The notes under the pieces were generated by a model. That model did not search any database. It had not been told where the DNA came from and was given only the letters and a program-made list of their open reading frames with translations. The position numbers and the translations under genes were made by a program. Shown piece by piece: positions 1-13,473 of a stretch of 64,000 bases of DNA; the first letter of the stretch is position 1, and each line of letters opens with the position of its first letter. This DNA is from Neodiprion pinetum (taxonomy: Eukaryota > Arthropoda > Insecta > Hymenoptera > Diprionidae), in NCBI RefSeq assembly GCF_021155775.2, contig NC_060237.1:4590501-4654500 (forward strand), given 5' to 3'.

Positions 1-2490
1 CGAAGAAAACAATGGAACGTCGGCAACTCAAATTAAAGAGCAAACTGTATGTATAGGTTATACCGCCCAGCTTGCGAGATCGCGGTCGTCTCGTGTAACT
101 TTCATCATTTGCTAGTTTACCGTAAAAATCCTTGATTACATTTCAACTTCGACGTTGCGGTTCCCACTTCAGATATTACAGAACCGAACGCGTTCTAAAG
201 TCGCAATTATTATAAGCGCAGAAAATAGAACCGTTGAATTTTATGTCACTTTTTATTTATTTATTTGCTCATTTTATTTTTTCATCCTGCGGAAGGGGGA
301 GGGATCATGGTAATTCAATCTCAACGCGACGTTGGGGCGAATTGAATGTTGACAACTTTTAACGGGGTAGTATTTTCCTCGTCCGTTGGTCACAGCTGAT
401 GTTTCATCGTCACGACGATGTGAGATAACTGGTCGTCGGTAGTTTGCGAGTTTTACACACTGTCGCAAACTGATCGCGACAGTTGAAAGAGTACTGAAAC
501 GTCGATTGTCGAACGGCATTGATCTCCGTAACTTCACAATGCTCGGCTCTTTTCATCTCCGTGTACGAAAAATGTACCACCGAATTCTATATCCTGTTAA
601 TTTTTTCAATTCAAAACTTTTTTTCATCGGCTTGTTAGTAAACATTTTCACCCAAATTTAATCAAACTCATTATACGTGTGATTACGAAAGCGTGATACG
701 CTGCAGCTACGCGGTGACGGAATATTGAATCAGGTCAAAAAATATGAACCCGACAAACCGGTGGATGATCAGAGTGTTTGAAATTAATTCGATGCATTAA
801 AAATTCGATTCGTTTTCAACGAATTTCATGTGCATTTTTTTCTATGCTTATTAATTACTTTTATTCTTACTTTGCCACCTAGCATAGAAGAATGGGGGTT
901 GCAGGGCGTCACGAAGTGGGAGGGGTTTTTCACCCCTGCAGCAGAACGAAGCGAATGAACACGTATTTCCGGGCAGTACCTGCCTAATATACTTTCGGAT
1001 TAATTCCAGTAATTTGGAGTGTCGTTTGGGGAAATTATTACCCACCGTCCTGCACATTCGCTAAATGACCCCAAATGCTCGGGTATTACACAACAATTCC
1101 CATCCAGTCAGTAGCATGACGTCATGCGTTCAACTTGCCACGACTGAATACCTGCGATTATATAATACCCAATCCCACCATTGCAGGACGTTGGACAATT
1201 TAATAGCCTTATATGTTGTTCTCCTTTATCCTTTACACGCTACACGTGTCTGTTCAACGTAACCGTAAGTGAATGTTATGAACAACGAGTGCGCGCGGAG
1301 ATTGTGACACGTAAAGTAATCGAACGCGGGTGCAGTTCTGCAGATAATAATTATTCTATTCGCATACACGTACACCTCTGTTTCAGCACCCGCAAGACAT
1401 ATCCGTGCTGTGCAAGCCATCCACGAGGGTGTATAATATATGTACTTGAGCAGAGTTCTAGTCGCATCGTTCAAGAATCGCGCGCGCGGTTCATTTGCGA
1501 TTCGTGAACGCAGGCAAGCAAGCAAGCAAGCAACTGCAGTAGTGCAGAGCATTGAAATGGTAATTCTGTAATAGCCGGAGTCATTAGGCAACAGAATATG
1601 TATCCGGCTTAGTAACGTGTTATGGTTGAGAAGTCGATGTAACGGAATGGATGACGGTTCTTCACCGGGTTGTACAACGAGCAATGATTCAAGGTGCGCG
1701 TATATGCCTTGAATACCGCATTGATTTTTTTCTCTCCCTTTTTCATTTTTTCAACCGCCCCCCGTTAAGCCCTGTAAAAATATCATGACGAATGCGGGAA
1801 ATTACGAGTTATTATAGGTCAGTACCGGACAAAGGTTCGTTATCGCAGCCCCTTTGTCACCGGGAATTCCTTTGACGGAATGAAAATCTACTCAAACGGG
1901 TGCTACACTGCCGCTGCCGTTGCCGCTGCTGCTGCAGCACGCTGACATCAAATAAAAGCGAATAATCAAGTTCATCCGTTTCAATCAGGAAAAAAAGGAA
2001 AGGTAGAAAGAGGAGGGAAAAAAAGGAGATTATCGACGGCGTACCATGCGCGATGAAAAGCTCGTGGGATAAATGACGAGTGGACACCCGGTATCATAAT
2101 CTTCCATCATCCCCCCGTCTCTCTGAGCTTTCTCTTTCTCTCTCTCTTCTCTGACCCCCTAATTTGAATTACTCTAATCAACCGTGACGGACAACTTTCA
2201 ATTTAACGATTCGTCGAACAATTTTGATACATACTGGGCACTTCTTCCATCGCTTCAAATTCCCGGGTCTCAAAAAATGCGGGCACAGAGAGAAAAAAAA
2301 GTTCACATTATTTCAGACCCATAGTAATTACCGTCACAGAGCTTTGAAAACACTGGGTTTGATTATTTAGACTTCCTCAAAGGATAATACACGGAAATTA
2401 TCGATCATAAAAAGTCAGTGAACGACCGAGATTTGAGGATTCCGCACTGATTAGCTTGACGTTTATACGACTCGAGAATTCGTGTAAATA
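1..2490. other. Noncoding stretch, no gene seen
   Basis: Mixed-composition DNA with many stop codons in all frames; open frames are short and of chance type. It includes an AT-rich patch (600-860), a short GCAA tandem repeat (1513-1532), a GCTGCC/GCTGCT-rich patch (about 1910-1938) and a CT-rich patch (2110-2155). The purine-rich strip at 1988-2032 is low complexity. It is intron or 5' flank of the gene whose exon lies at 60 kb. Confidence 0.55.
1513..1532. repeat. (GCAA)n microsatellite
   Basis: About five tandem copies of a GCAA/AAGC unit lie in otherwise unique sequence. Confidence 0.85.
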
Positions 2491-4640
2491 TTAGGCGTAA
2501 TCCGATGACCCCTGGGCACCGGAACGTTTCAACCAAGGCTGTCACCGACGCTGTACGAAGCCATTGTTCCTTGGGTATAATTGAATTCCCAAGAGAGCCG
2601 GGGCCCGACGGAACGGCTCCTGTGAGCGCGAGGCAAGGCGAAGCGAGCCTCCCAGGGTAGTACCTGGGCTCTGATTTACCCTATTCAGGGTGAATAATGC
2701 GATATCTTGTGCAGCCGACCCCACTTTGCCGAGGTCATCGGCGACGTCACGAGTTCAATGCCAGCAGGGCGCAACATTTCCTTCGAAGGGCCTGCAGAAC
2801 CTTCTCCAGGAACCCGGGAAGCCCCTCCGGGTTCGGGACGTCTCCTAACGCGCCCAGAGATTTGGGTTCAATTAAGTGTTTAGCGTTGTAGTCACCCGAA
2901 CCCATTACTTCCCGCTCCGGGCAATTCGCACGGTGAGTTTGAGCGAGTCTCCTTACGGTCTACCCGCCCCACTCGCCCCGATCCGGTAAATGGTAACCGG
3001 AGGTCAGGATTACCAGGATATGAATAAATTTGTCCGTTTGAAAAACTCACCTTTCTTACACTCGCATGAGGGATCGTAACGACTCGGACTGCTGCGGCCT
3101 GCGAACCGCTAAAACTCAAGCACCGGACATTTCTTCTCCATTGCTTCGAAAGATCGGACCAATTTTAGTCCTTTCCTCTCCGGCTGCGGAAAACACTTTC
3201 ACGAAGCGATGTAATTGGCGTGTGTTCAAGAGTCGGATATTCTCCACGAGTATATATCGTCCAGGGATAAATGCAAAGTAGCCGCAAGCGTGTGTCGCTG
3301 CGCCGCGGCGGCGAGTCGTAAAAGCGTCGTAAACGCACAGTTTGAGCTGTTGCAGAGACGGTGAGAATATCTGGGAAGCCCTTGAATCGGGATGAGAAGA
3401 AGGTTGTACGTGTGTCGCGTGTGCGAGATGCGGAGCAGAGAGATGCGTCGCATCTGCATCGCGCGATTCTCGCGTTAATTATACCCTCGGCAGCATGCAG
3501 CCCAGCTCTTCACTTGAAATTCATTATTCCGCGGCTGCAGGGGTGCGCATCGATGTTTTCCAGAACGGCCCGCACGCGTTGCCCGCAAGGGGTTGAAGTT
3601 ACGCACGTGACGGACACGCGGCCAGTGACGTTAGCGGGTGATCGAAGTCGCGTGGATCGTGTGCATCAAAGATAACCGCGCAACACTTCGACACGTCGTA
3701 GATGACGATCTGCGTTTTCGCGCAGAACTGCGAAGGCGATCGATCAATCGCGGAGCGTTTCCGATGGATGAAATATTCCCCGTTATATGCTGAAAGGGCT
3801 AACGTGAATTATCCGGAGACGTCGTTTCGGGTGAAAGACGTGCGAGGATTCTAGTTTCCGCCTGCGGTTTCATGCGGCAGAATTCTGCTAATTGCGTGGG
3901 GCAGCTCGATGCGGCCGATCGATTAACCGCGGTGCCGAATCACTTGCGTTTAATCCTTGAGTCAAGTGCGCGCCCTGGAGCAAACAGTCAAACAGGACTC
4001 GGACGTCGAGTTGTAACCGAAAAGCGACTGACTGCACGTACCTACCCTTATAGACTCGAATTGGCTGGCTGCCCCGTGACCCACGAGCCCTGACTGATTA
4101 CCGAGGCATTGCGATTTGTCAATAACAATTGCAGCACTGGGCGCATAAACGTTTGTCGCGAACTGCAACTGATGGAAACATCGATTGTCCACGTAAAGCT
4201 CGACTCCGTTAGACCGATGCATCGGCAGGCAGCCACCCTTCTCTCGCCAAAGCTCAGCCGCTTTTCATCCCTGCAGACCTGCAACTGCACGCCGTAATAG
4301 ACGTCAAAAGTCTGCCGTCATCAAAGGCAACGGACTGCAGTGCACCGTGGCGGTATGGAGAGGGAGGAAATTCGTTGCCTACGTTACGCGATCACCCTTT
4401 GGATCAATCACACGCTGCACCTAACTGGTTAGAATTAGAAAGCCGATGGGAGTCGGTTACAGAAAAGCTGCGATCGAGCCGAATTCAGTGAAAAGCTAGC
4501 GTACGAGCGGCGGAATAAAATCCTGAACATAATACGCGTGCGAGAAAGCTCGCGGGAAAAAGTGCAGGCTGAAGGAAGATGCGGGCGGGCCGGGACGAAC
4601 AACGAATATCACGCGAACAACAATCCCTTTCAACGGAATG
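2491..4640. other. GC- and CpG-rich noncoding block with small hairpins
   Basis: This block is visibly richer in CG dinucleotides than the AT-rich stretches either side. It holds several short inverted repeats, such as CCCAGG/CCTGGG at 2651-2668 and AACCCGG/CCGGGTT near 2813-2835. Many short open frames arise from the low stop-codon density, but none has a recognisable domain or a convincing splice context. A promoter or untranslated first exon is possible: TCAGT initiator-like words occur, for example near 4486. I cannot support a transcription start from sequence alone. Confidence 0.4.
2651..2668. repeat. Small inverted repeat, 6-bp arms
   Basis: CCCAGG and CCTGGG flank a 6-nt spacer, forming a GC-rich hairpin. 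It is not followed by a T-run and no function is assigned. Confidence 0.6.
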
Positions 4641-7600
4641 TCTCCGCCCGGGGCTTCCGAGTTAACAATGCCCGTTAGTTTGATTCGATGGAGAGTGGCC
4701 GGAAGGAGCGAAGGACACGGCGTACGCTGCAGGATATACCGACCACACCTCTGGTCCCCTTATCCTTCCTACGGCACGGCTCCAAACAAAGAAATGCGCC
4801 TCCGTCCGTCAATGGAAAACGATGTACCAACCGGCCGGTTTAACGAGAAACATCGGACGCGACGCGGCGACGAGATCGCGGACGCGGATAGGCAGGTATA
4901 TCGGAAATAATTGGACGGTTACGCGCAGCGGAGTTGAATTGTTATTCCGGAAAGCTGCACCGGGCTGGGACTAAAAAGCCCATGAATTTTCGAGTATAAT
5001 GACGCAGCGCGATAATCATCGCGAGTCGGGAATAAGACCGAGGCGCCAGGGAGGCAAAGAGTGAAAGACAGTGACTGTGTCTACGCGGGCAAATGAGGGG
5101 GTGAGAAGTGGAGGAGGGTGAATTGTATTCGATTAGCGGGACAATGCGCAATTACCAGTTAAAATGGCGTCGCGCGCAAGCTGCAACGAGGCACGCGCAA
5201 CGGTAACGAGTTGCATTGTGCACTACGTCGCGTCGACGGTCTCGCGCATTGTTTTATTTGCCACGGTTGTATCGGAACGGTGAGGGCCGAGCAGGGCTTA
5301 TTGTCTGTTCGGAGAGATAACGGAGGAAGTGGTGCCGCCTCCCGATAGGTCTCGCCCTTCTTCCCTCCCGCAACTTTGCAACTTTTCTTCTTCGGAGGGA
5401 ACGGTGATCAACGGGAAGCTGCAACGGAAGAGACGAGGACGGAAGAGGTAATTAAATTAGCTCCAGGAGTAAGCGCAGTTTGTCTTCGAGACTCGAGTAT
5501 CGGCTTCCCGGTTTCAGCCCCCTCGACTGAAGAGGCCTCCGAATCCCCCTGCTAAAAAATTATCTATATACTCGATTGGAGTGGTTTAACTTGGAGGCAG
5601 TACTGGAAACGATAACGTCGATGTTGCGTGGAAAGAGTCTCGCGAGGATATGCGACCCTTACCGAATACCCGGAAGAGTCCTTTCTTTCAGCCAGATGTT
5701 GCCCACCCTGGCCAGCATCCCTTATGAACTAAACCGGGTGCGCATCCCCGATGCCCCGCAGCATCCAGATGCGGAGTCGAGAAGATGTCTAGCTAGGCGT
5801 GTTCGAGTGTCTCGACGAAATCAACTCCGTCCGCAAAATTGTTCGTGCGTTATGCCGGATCACGATCTGGCTACAGTCTTGTCGTGCCGTTCGGTGACAA
5901 CTTTGGCGACATCCCGACAGGATTCTTTGCCGAATAGAATGCGCACTGTTTGTTTTCGAAGTTCTCATTGTCCTCGGAAGTTGGTGCGGAGAGTGTTTGC
6001 GGTACAAATGTACGGTTAGCTTATGCAAATTTCAAAGTTGAACGCGCCTTCGAGAGCGGACCGCAGCTCACTAGCTACTGCAGGTTTGCCAACAACGTTC
6101 GTACTTCGCCAAGTTGCCCGGCCTGGTTCCTGTAAACTCGGGACTCCTCCTCTCCGTTGGCGTCTAGTAAGTAACCGAGTTCATTTTCTCACTTTTCGTG
6201 GGTCCGAATTCCCGGTTACAAAAACGTAGCTGTTCCCCCGGCTTTCGCCGGGGTCGGAATCGTTACTCTTCCTCGGTGTTCATTACGGACTACGCACAGG
6301 CAGCGCACGCCGATGCGAAAGTACCTACCTTTGCCATCTCGAACAACCCCTTGCCACCCTGACGAGAAGTTACTGTTATGTCCCCCGCATCGAGACCATT
6401 CGGAACTCTGTCTCTGCAAACCGGCTCGTCCCCTAATTTGCCCCAAGCACTGCCCGGTGATCCCTGAAAAATTTAGAACCGGATTTCGAACCGAATCACG
6501 CTTCTCCGTTCATCGTTAGATGTGCCCTTAGTTTTTTGCTCCGAATGTAAAGGTGTTTCCGGAATCGGAGAGACGCCTTACCACTTTTGATCTTCTAATT
6601 GGTGCGTCGCTGCCCCCCACCTTCGTTTCCTCCTTTTTACCTATGCTTTATGGCCGGCGGTATTTTAATGCCACTGTTATTTCCACTATCATAAACTAGC
6701 CCGCCCCTCGTCTCACGGTGTGCAAAGGCCTCCAGGGTGGAATCTTGCCCGACCTTCCTCGCCACTTGACCATTATTTACACGAGCTTCCGCCCCCCTCC
6801 TCGACTAGCGCGGAGATTATATCCAAGGTGGAAATAAATTGGCACGTGATTTTTAATTAGCACTCTACGTGCGGCTATTTTTAGAGCGAGCTTTTCGCGA
6901 ATCTTGTTTCGCAGCTACACAGATAACAGCTTTCTTTATTGCGCACTCGTTCATATTCCTGTCACGGATGAAAATTATGCCAGTTGTTTTTCCTGATTTT
7001 TATCACGCCAAAGGAGAAAAAGACAAGAACGTTTCAGGTTTAATCTTTAAACAGCTGCACGAGGAGCCGATATTGTTAAATGAAAAACAAGTCACGTAGA
7101 GTTCACAAAAAAAATCTCTAGTTTCGTACCGCAAAATAAATAAGAGAGAACTGTGGCGAATCCGCATTAATAATCCACAACCGGTATCCCATGTTAATTC
7201 AATTTCGTGGTTTAAATATTTCACACACTCGGATCCCTTCAAATCCGCGATCAGCTTGTATCGAAGTAGTAGCGGCAATTTTTTCAACGTAAAATTGGGA
7301 CTGTTACCCGAATTTTTACCGTGAATAAAATTTCGACTCGATATATGTGCGTACCGCATACTAAATATCGGAACAACCTTACGGAATTTTCAATCTCATT
7401 TGATTCACTTAAATTCGATACCTTCATATTGCTTTTTACAGGAAAAAATACCGGCTCAAATTCAATCTTCCAAACAAAATTTTGGTAACAAACGCCACTG
7501 GCAATGATTAAGGCGAAGCGTGTATACACAAGATTGAATATTCATAGCGTCAGCCGTTTTAAATAATCGATCGAATATATTCGGGGAAGTCAAATAACCA

Positions 7601-8883
7601 TTTATACTATAACGAAATTATTTTACACCCGCCTTTAATTTCCGCACGGAATTTACAGCTTATACATAGAGCATAATTAGGAATGATCCGTGTGAAATTC
7701 GGATCAGTGAGATGCGGAATATCGGCGACTGATGATCCCTTTGCGATATTATAGCATCCTCTGACCTAATTTTCATCCAGAAAATAGAGTCGCGCAAGCT
7801 CACCGTCCAAAATCTGGGGATCAATTAACTGTGGGATATCCCATACGCGTAAATAACTAACCACGAATCGAGGGTGCAAATACAACGTATATGTATATGT
7901 ATTTAGCGTAACCGCATTATTATTAAAACGGGTCAATTTGCAGATCATTTTCATCGAACGAATGTATTGCATCGTTACTTTGAGATGTGTCGAAAGAAAA
8001 TTTTACACAATGGAAAAAACGCAGCCACACTACGTAAAAATCTTGACCGCTTTTCCTACAGTTTCCAACTGTAATAAATAATAAAAATAATGTATTTATG
8101 TATATGATGACTATGGAGGACCACACAAGCAGTTGAAACACATACGAACACGTGTTGAACCTAAAACATCCTACGGGACCTTTCCAACTCCTCAGGCAAA
8201 AATATTATATGTATTCATCCCCACGGTGCTGAAAATGGCTTCCTTCTGCCGCCCACACGTGTCAACCTACATTAGTTTCGTTAGCACAGACATTTTCGAA
8301 AAGTTGAACTGCGGATATTTCATTTATGAACGGGGCGGTGATACGACGGGATTCCGGAGCTGTGGCAGTTCAATAAAATTTTATAATTTCACCCTGCTGG
8401 ATAACCGTTTTCCCATTGTGTTACGGAAAATAATGGAAATTACCGACGACAGAGTCGGATATTGAACCCTGGTAGTGAGGAATCGATTGTTCACACTCGG
8501 GAGAAGCGCGTTGAATGCTCCCCAATTCTCATTCGACACGGGATACAGTCGGGAATCTATAAGACAGCAATGAGGGGAGACAATTGGATGCAGGAACAAA
8601 GTTAACCTGTTCTGCGGGTGGCATATAGAACGATGCGGGTGAAGATACGTAGACATACAACGATAGGCAGTGTGCGAAAATACTTGGCGAAAAAAGAAGC
8701 CCAGCTCATATTAGTCTCGGTGATACGGAACGCGTCGCAGGTATCCAGTTTCACCTTGACGAGACGTTAGAAAGAAAACACGGAGTTCGATGTCACCCTC
8801 TATCGTAGATCTCGATGCGGGCTTGCGGGGCGAGTGAAATTTACAATGCTCGCGGTGTAACCTTTACGGAAATAACGTGGGGA
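4641..8883. other. Noncoding stretch, GC-rich then AT-rich
   Basis: The part to about 6800 is GC-balanced and CpG-rich with chance open frames; the largest, 147 codons at 5576-6019, has no domain and no codon bias I can see. From about 6850 to 8460 the sequence turns AT-rich with frequent stops in all frames. I looked for terminal inverted repeats around the AT-rich part that would mark a transposon and found none. Confidence 0.5.
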
Positions 8884-8907
8884 GGGGGGGGGGGGGGGGG
8901 GCGGGGG
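8884..8907. repeat. Poly-G tract (G18, C, G5)
   Basis: A run of 18 G is followed by one C and five more G. Such runs can form stacked G-quadruplexes and are frequent places of length error in sequencing, so the exact length should not be trusted. Confidence 0.85.
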
Positions 8908-11900
8908 TGAATTCCGAACGAGTGATAATCCCGATCGACGGGGAGTATATATAACAGGTTTTCAAACGAAGAAGGAAAGAAGGAAGAAGCAAATGCGTAA
9001 TCACCGCTAGCGGAAATTCTTTGCTCGAGGAATCCTCGGTATCCTGGACCTCTCGAAGGTTCTTTAAGGTTCGTTTAGCACCGTCTTCAAAGCCAGGCTT
9101 TCGGGTACGCCGAGTTTATTCCTCGCGCGATCCTGTCACCCGAGTTATCTGGGTGAGCATGGTACGTGGCTTTGATACCGTGGATATTTCCACTACAGAG
9201 GATCATAATGAAGTTGAATTCACGAGCCACGTGAATCTCGGTATTTATTTATTTCGAGATTTTCATTTCCCCGCAAGAAACGAAAGTATCGGAAGCATCG
9301 TCGGATGACCACTGAAATCGATGGTCAACATCGTGTCATTTCGATGATCAATTAGCCTAAAGTTCGAACGAAACTCCGCGTTGCAAGTTGACAGATCACT
9401 CCTGGTCACCCGTCAGCGTGAACCTTTTGATACTGCGTCAAGTCAAGGGTTTGCCGCAATGCTCTCACGGCTGAATGCCGACGACGTCGTCGGGAAGACG
9501 GATGTGAGTAACCGGAGTCCCTTTCCGGTTTCGAACGTCTCCCGCTTTTCTTATCCGTCTCAAAGCTCCGCGACGTGGGCCTAAAATTTTTACTCACCTT
9601 TCGGATTTCGCAACCATGACGGATTCGCGATTTTTCATTTTTTTTTTTTTCTTCCTCCTTCCTTCTTCTCTGAACACGCGACGTTCGCGAATGAGAAATT
9701 CTTGCCAAAGAGTTCACCGCGAATTCGGGGGGAAAGGAGTGATACTTGAGCTTTGGTGCGGTTTCACCGCGTGGGCGAGGCGCAATTTTTGAAAGACGAC
9801 GCGGGGCTGAACAAGGCAAGGCGCACGTGGTGTGGGTCAGGTATGCGAGGCGGATAAGGTTCCGCTTGACATTTTACTCAACCGTCAAAAGACGCGCTGC
9901 AGCATCCTTCCGCATCGCGAAGCCCTCCTTCAGGAATTCAAAGTGCCTCAATACTACTGTGAAAGCTTTCCCTCGGAATCAACCGGCGAGGAACCGCGCC
10001 GGTTGCAGCTAGGGCGTTCACCTATATCTTCTTTTTCCGACTTGTCAGATCTCGTTTCTCCTCTCCAGCTGCAGCGGATCCCGGGTCCCGCCTATTCTTA
10101 ACTTTCGCGAGTTATCTTGTAACAACCCGGGGCCGGATTCACTCGGGTTAACGTTTCTCGGTGCGATGCAAGAAATTGCACCTGTCGTTTGACAGTTTCT
10201 TCCTGCATTATTTCTAAACCTTGAAGCTTTTCTACCGCCTCCCCGCAATTGCAGAGCACGAATTTCTCATTCTTGATCAGGACTTTTGCAACATGTCACG
10301 TGTCCAGGAACACGTCGGTTTCGTTCGAGAATATCCACGTATCGAAGAGTTCGTAGAAAGATAAGTAAGAAAGAAAGAGACGCCTTCTCGATTCAGGAGG
10401 ATCGGTACGTTGTAAGTCACGTGGTATAATAACTCCGTAAGCGAGGAGGTTCCGAATCACTGCTCATCGTGGAGAACTTTGACTGCTTCAGGAATCTCAT
10501 ATCGGAAAAATTTCTCTCTCTCCCTTTCTCAGCAGAAATAAATTGTTTTCTTTTATTATGTTCTTATTCCTACACTGATAAAGCGCCTCGAGAATTCCGC
10601 GAATTCGATGAAGAAAGAAGAAGGAAAAAAGCATCCCAACCGCAGAGGTTAAACAGAAATTTCGTTATCCCAATACAAGGTGAAAAAGGAAAGCCGGTCG
10701 AATTACGCCCTAACGACTTCGCGTCCGACACTTCACCTCGCAATCACTTCGCTAATTGTTTAATTAACTGACCCTGAGAGGGCGCAATCAAATGTAACGA
10801 GTCGTTGTTCGGCGGTAAGGTTTGCTCGAGCCTCGAGTGAGCCGGGATCTGAAGGGGTCGAAGACTTCCTAGATATGGGAAAATTTTCGGGGCAGGGAAA
10901 ACCTATTACGCACCGCTGTAGCCTTCGCTAGCTAGTCGGATGTCTCGAAAGTTGGTTGAGGTTGGGTTGGGTTGGGTTGGCTGAGAAGCATTACGAGATG
11001 ATATTAGAGTCCCCTGATCCTATACTATCCGCTTAATAGATTCAGCGATATTATTGAATTAGCGCGGCTGAACGAAGCCCAGCTACTTCGGGGCGCTAAA
11101 GAGGGTCCAGGAGGGTTCAAGATGGGTCTAGGCGACGGGTTTAGCGGAGGCTGTCGGCTGCCGGCTGCGCAGCGCGAGCACGAATCGAAATGCCCCCACC
11201 GTTATTACCGATATGGATTTTTCACTTGTGCCTTTTCGCCGGCTCATTGACTCTGAATGGAATTTCCTCGGCTCGGGGCGTGACGAATGGAGACTGTAGA
11301 TTAGGAAAAATCATGTCTACATTATTACACCCACTCCTGAAAATGCCGAGGAAGACCATCCCCGACCTCTGATTAAGCTCGGAGTTGTCCGCGAGTGAAA
11401 AATATACTCTTAACCTTCCGGCTTAGGCCCTCCTTCTCGATATAGAGAATAAACTCCAAGGTTCACTGCTGTTATTCGTCTTTCGGTTGATAATTTCTTT
11501 CTTTTGTTTTTTCTTCGTTTGTTATTTTCATCATTCACTCTAGGTTCCATTACAGAAACTTGGCTGCATCTTACAAGTTTCCATTATACGTAGGTACTAC
11601 GCGTAGTTAAATCTTGGGTAATTCTCAGCGAACTTTGCTGTATAACGTCGAGTCTGTAGAGTTTGTATGTATATATACTTTATTGTTCGCAGTAATTAAA
11701 CAATCAACCCCCTCCACACTTACAGTTTACTTCAAGCCGTTTAACTGGCTGATTAAAAGATTGTGTATAAAGTATACCTTACTCATCGGGCTTCTAGGAG
11801 CCTCCGCATAATCACCGGTGTTTCTTTTCGTACCGCTGCATATAGCATATAGCAGCTTGTGTTCCCTCCCTTGTGTAGCTCTTCTTTATTTTTTTTGTTT

Positions 11901-12046
11901 TCTTTTTCCAACAGAGAAAAGCTTTTTCTTTAATGCGTGGAAAAGCAACCCTTTGCATCGCGTAACTCTTAATAATAACGGAAGGGGGACAGAAAGTGTG
12001 AAAGCTGAAGTTGTTTTTTTTTCTCATTTTTTCCCTTCTTCGTACT

Positions 12047-12048
<2 letters not shown>
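8908..12048. other. Noncoding stretch, no gene seen
   Basis: Unique CpG-containing sequence with short chance open frames. Notable parts are a T-rich/CTTCC-rich tract (about 9637-9672), a TTGGG repeat (10956-10980) and a T-rich tract near 11880-11925. No splice-bounded protein-like segment was found on either strand. Confidence 0.5.
10956..10980 (+). repeat. Short TTGGG tandem repeat
   Basis: Three perfect TTGGG units with flanking TTGG/GAGG copies. It resembles TTAGG-type insect telomere repeats and variants, but it is far too short to be an interstitial telomere tract with confidence. It could form a two-layer G-quadruplex. Confidence 0.7.

Positions 12049-12078
<30 letters not shown>
12049..12078 (+). 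repeat. (CT)15 microsatellite
   Basis: Fifteen perfect CT units. They are followed by GTCTTTATATCTTTCAG ending at 12095, which makes a strong cryptic acceptor sequence, but no protein-like frame or donor follows it. Confidence 0.95.
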
Positions 12079-12082
<4 letters not shown>

Positions 12083-12497
12083 TTATATCTTTCAGGAAGA
12101 TAACCGTTGTACCAGAATGACGGAACGAGTTGCAGTAACGTTAAATGCGTAGATATTATGTTATACATACCATCGGAGAGAAGAGCGAGTGTGTTTCGAG
12201 TGATAAAGACAACCGGGAATATATTTTTACCGTATTCCCTCGTCGTTATCGAATGTACCGGATGTACGACGCATTTACCGCGACAACGCGCGTCATGGCG
12301 ATAAAAGTTTTTCCCCGGCTAAAGCACGCGATCCTGACCTAGCTGCGAAAATTCGAGCCCAGCCATCCTTCGATATCCTGGGCAAATGGAAAGCGTGGTA
12401 AGGCGAGAATCCGAACGGTAGGAGTGAATCCAGATTAGTAAGACGTCAGTCGCACTGTCTCCGAGTGAAAATGGGTGACGGAACGAGGAGCTCGAAA

Positions 12498-12521
12498 GGG
12501 GTGGTCGGGGGTGGGGGAGGG
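12498..12521 (+). other. Canonical G-quadruplex motif
   Basis: Four G-runs of four, five, five and three bases are separated by loops of 5, 1 and 1 nt (TGGTC, T, A). This meets the usual G3+N1-7 rule for an intramolecular quadruplex. No neighbouring promoter or exon is seen. Confidence 0.75.
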
Positions 12522-13473
12522 TGGAGGAGTACAAACGCCTTCTGTTTCCCTGCATCCTCTCAAGCCACCTCTCAAAGGCCCTTCGACCCGTCACTTAATA
12601 ATCTCATCCTAGAATTCCTCCTCCTCCCGCTTCTCCTCCTTATCCTCATCCTCTTCTGGCCGAGAGGAGCGTTTGAGTCGACTGGTTAAGGCGGTAAGAT
12701 TAGATGAGTATTGCGGCCGTGTGATCTAGACACGGGTCAGTCTGCACGGCTTTCGGAATTCGTCAAGCCTGGACGAGTCTTTGTCTCGGCGTCTTGACGG
12801 TACGAGCATTTCTTGTCTTCTCATAGATTCAAGGATCGGAATTTTCTCCAATAAGTTTTTTTCTCGTCATAGCTCCTCGAGATCTCGGGTTAGGACTTTT
12901 CATATTTGCCTTTTCCAACTCTCGACTCCACCGATAGGTTGAAATCACGGACGGATTTTGTACGGTTAATAATTACCCTTTGCAGAAATCCCGTCTTTCC
13001 TCGCTACTCTCCTCTCTCCCCGCCGTTTGTCCCGGGAATAATCCAGCAACCCTCACAGCCACCCCCAATTTCACGCCTCGCTGACTCAGTTGTCGATTGT
13101 CTCCCCCTCCCCTTCCACTTCTCCTGTGGTTCCGCATCTATTCTCATCGTCGTCGTCACCGTCCTCCCCCTACATCAAAGGCGGGACAATAATTCCTGGT
13201 ATTTGACTTGAATTCAGAATTGATAAGTGTACGTGTTTCCCCCAGGGGTTCGTATAAATGTTCTCGTCGTGTAATTGTGAACACGCTGTTGGTGCTGGTT
13301 ATTCATTTGTAGAGAACATGTAATTTCTGCCTAGATTCTTCAGTAGAAGAAAAATTCATACGTATGGCGAGAAATTATTTGCTTTGAAGTAGTTGAGCAA
13401 ACATGATGTCAGAAGTGAAGCCTGTTTCATTTTACTCAAGTTTCAAAATCGTTGACTTGCCGTTGTACTAAAC

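Noticed and set aside
5576..6019. 147-codon open frame on +, preceded by a TATA-like TATCTATATA
   Set aside because: No domain, no splice context and a minus-strand frame open over the same bases. The TATA-like word is common in AT-containing DNA.
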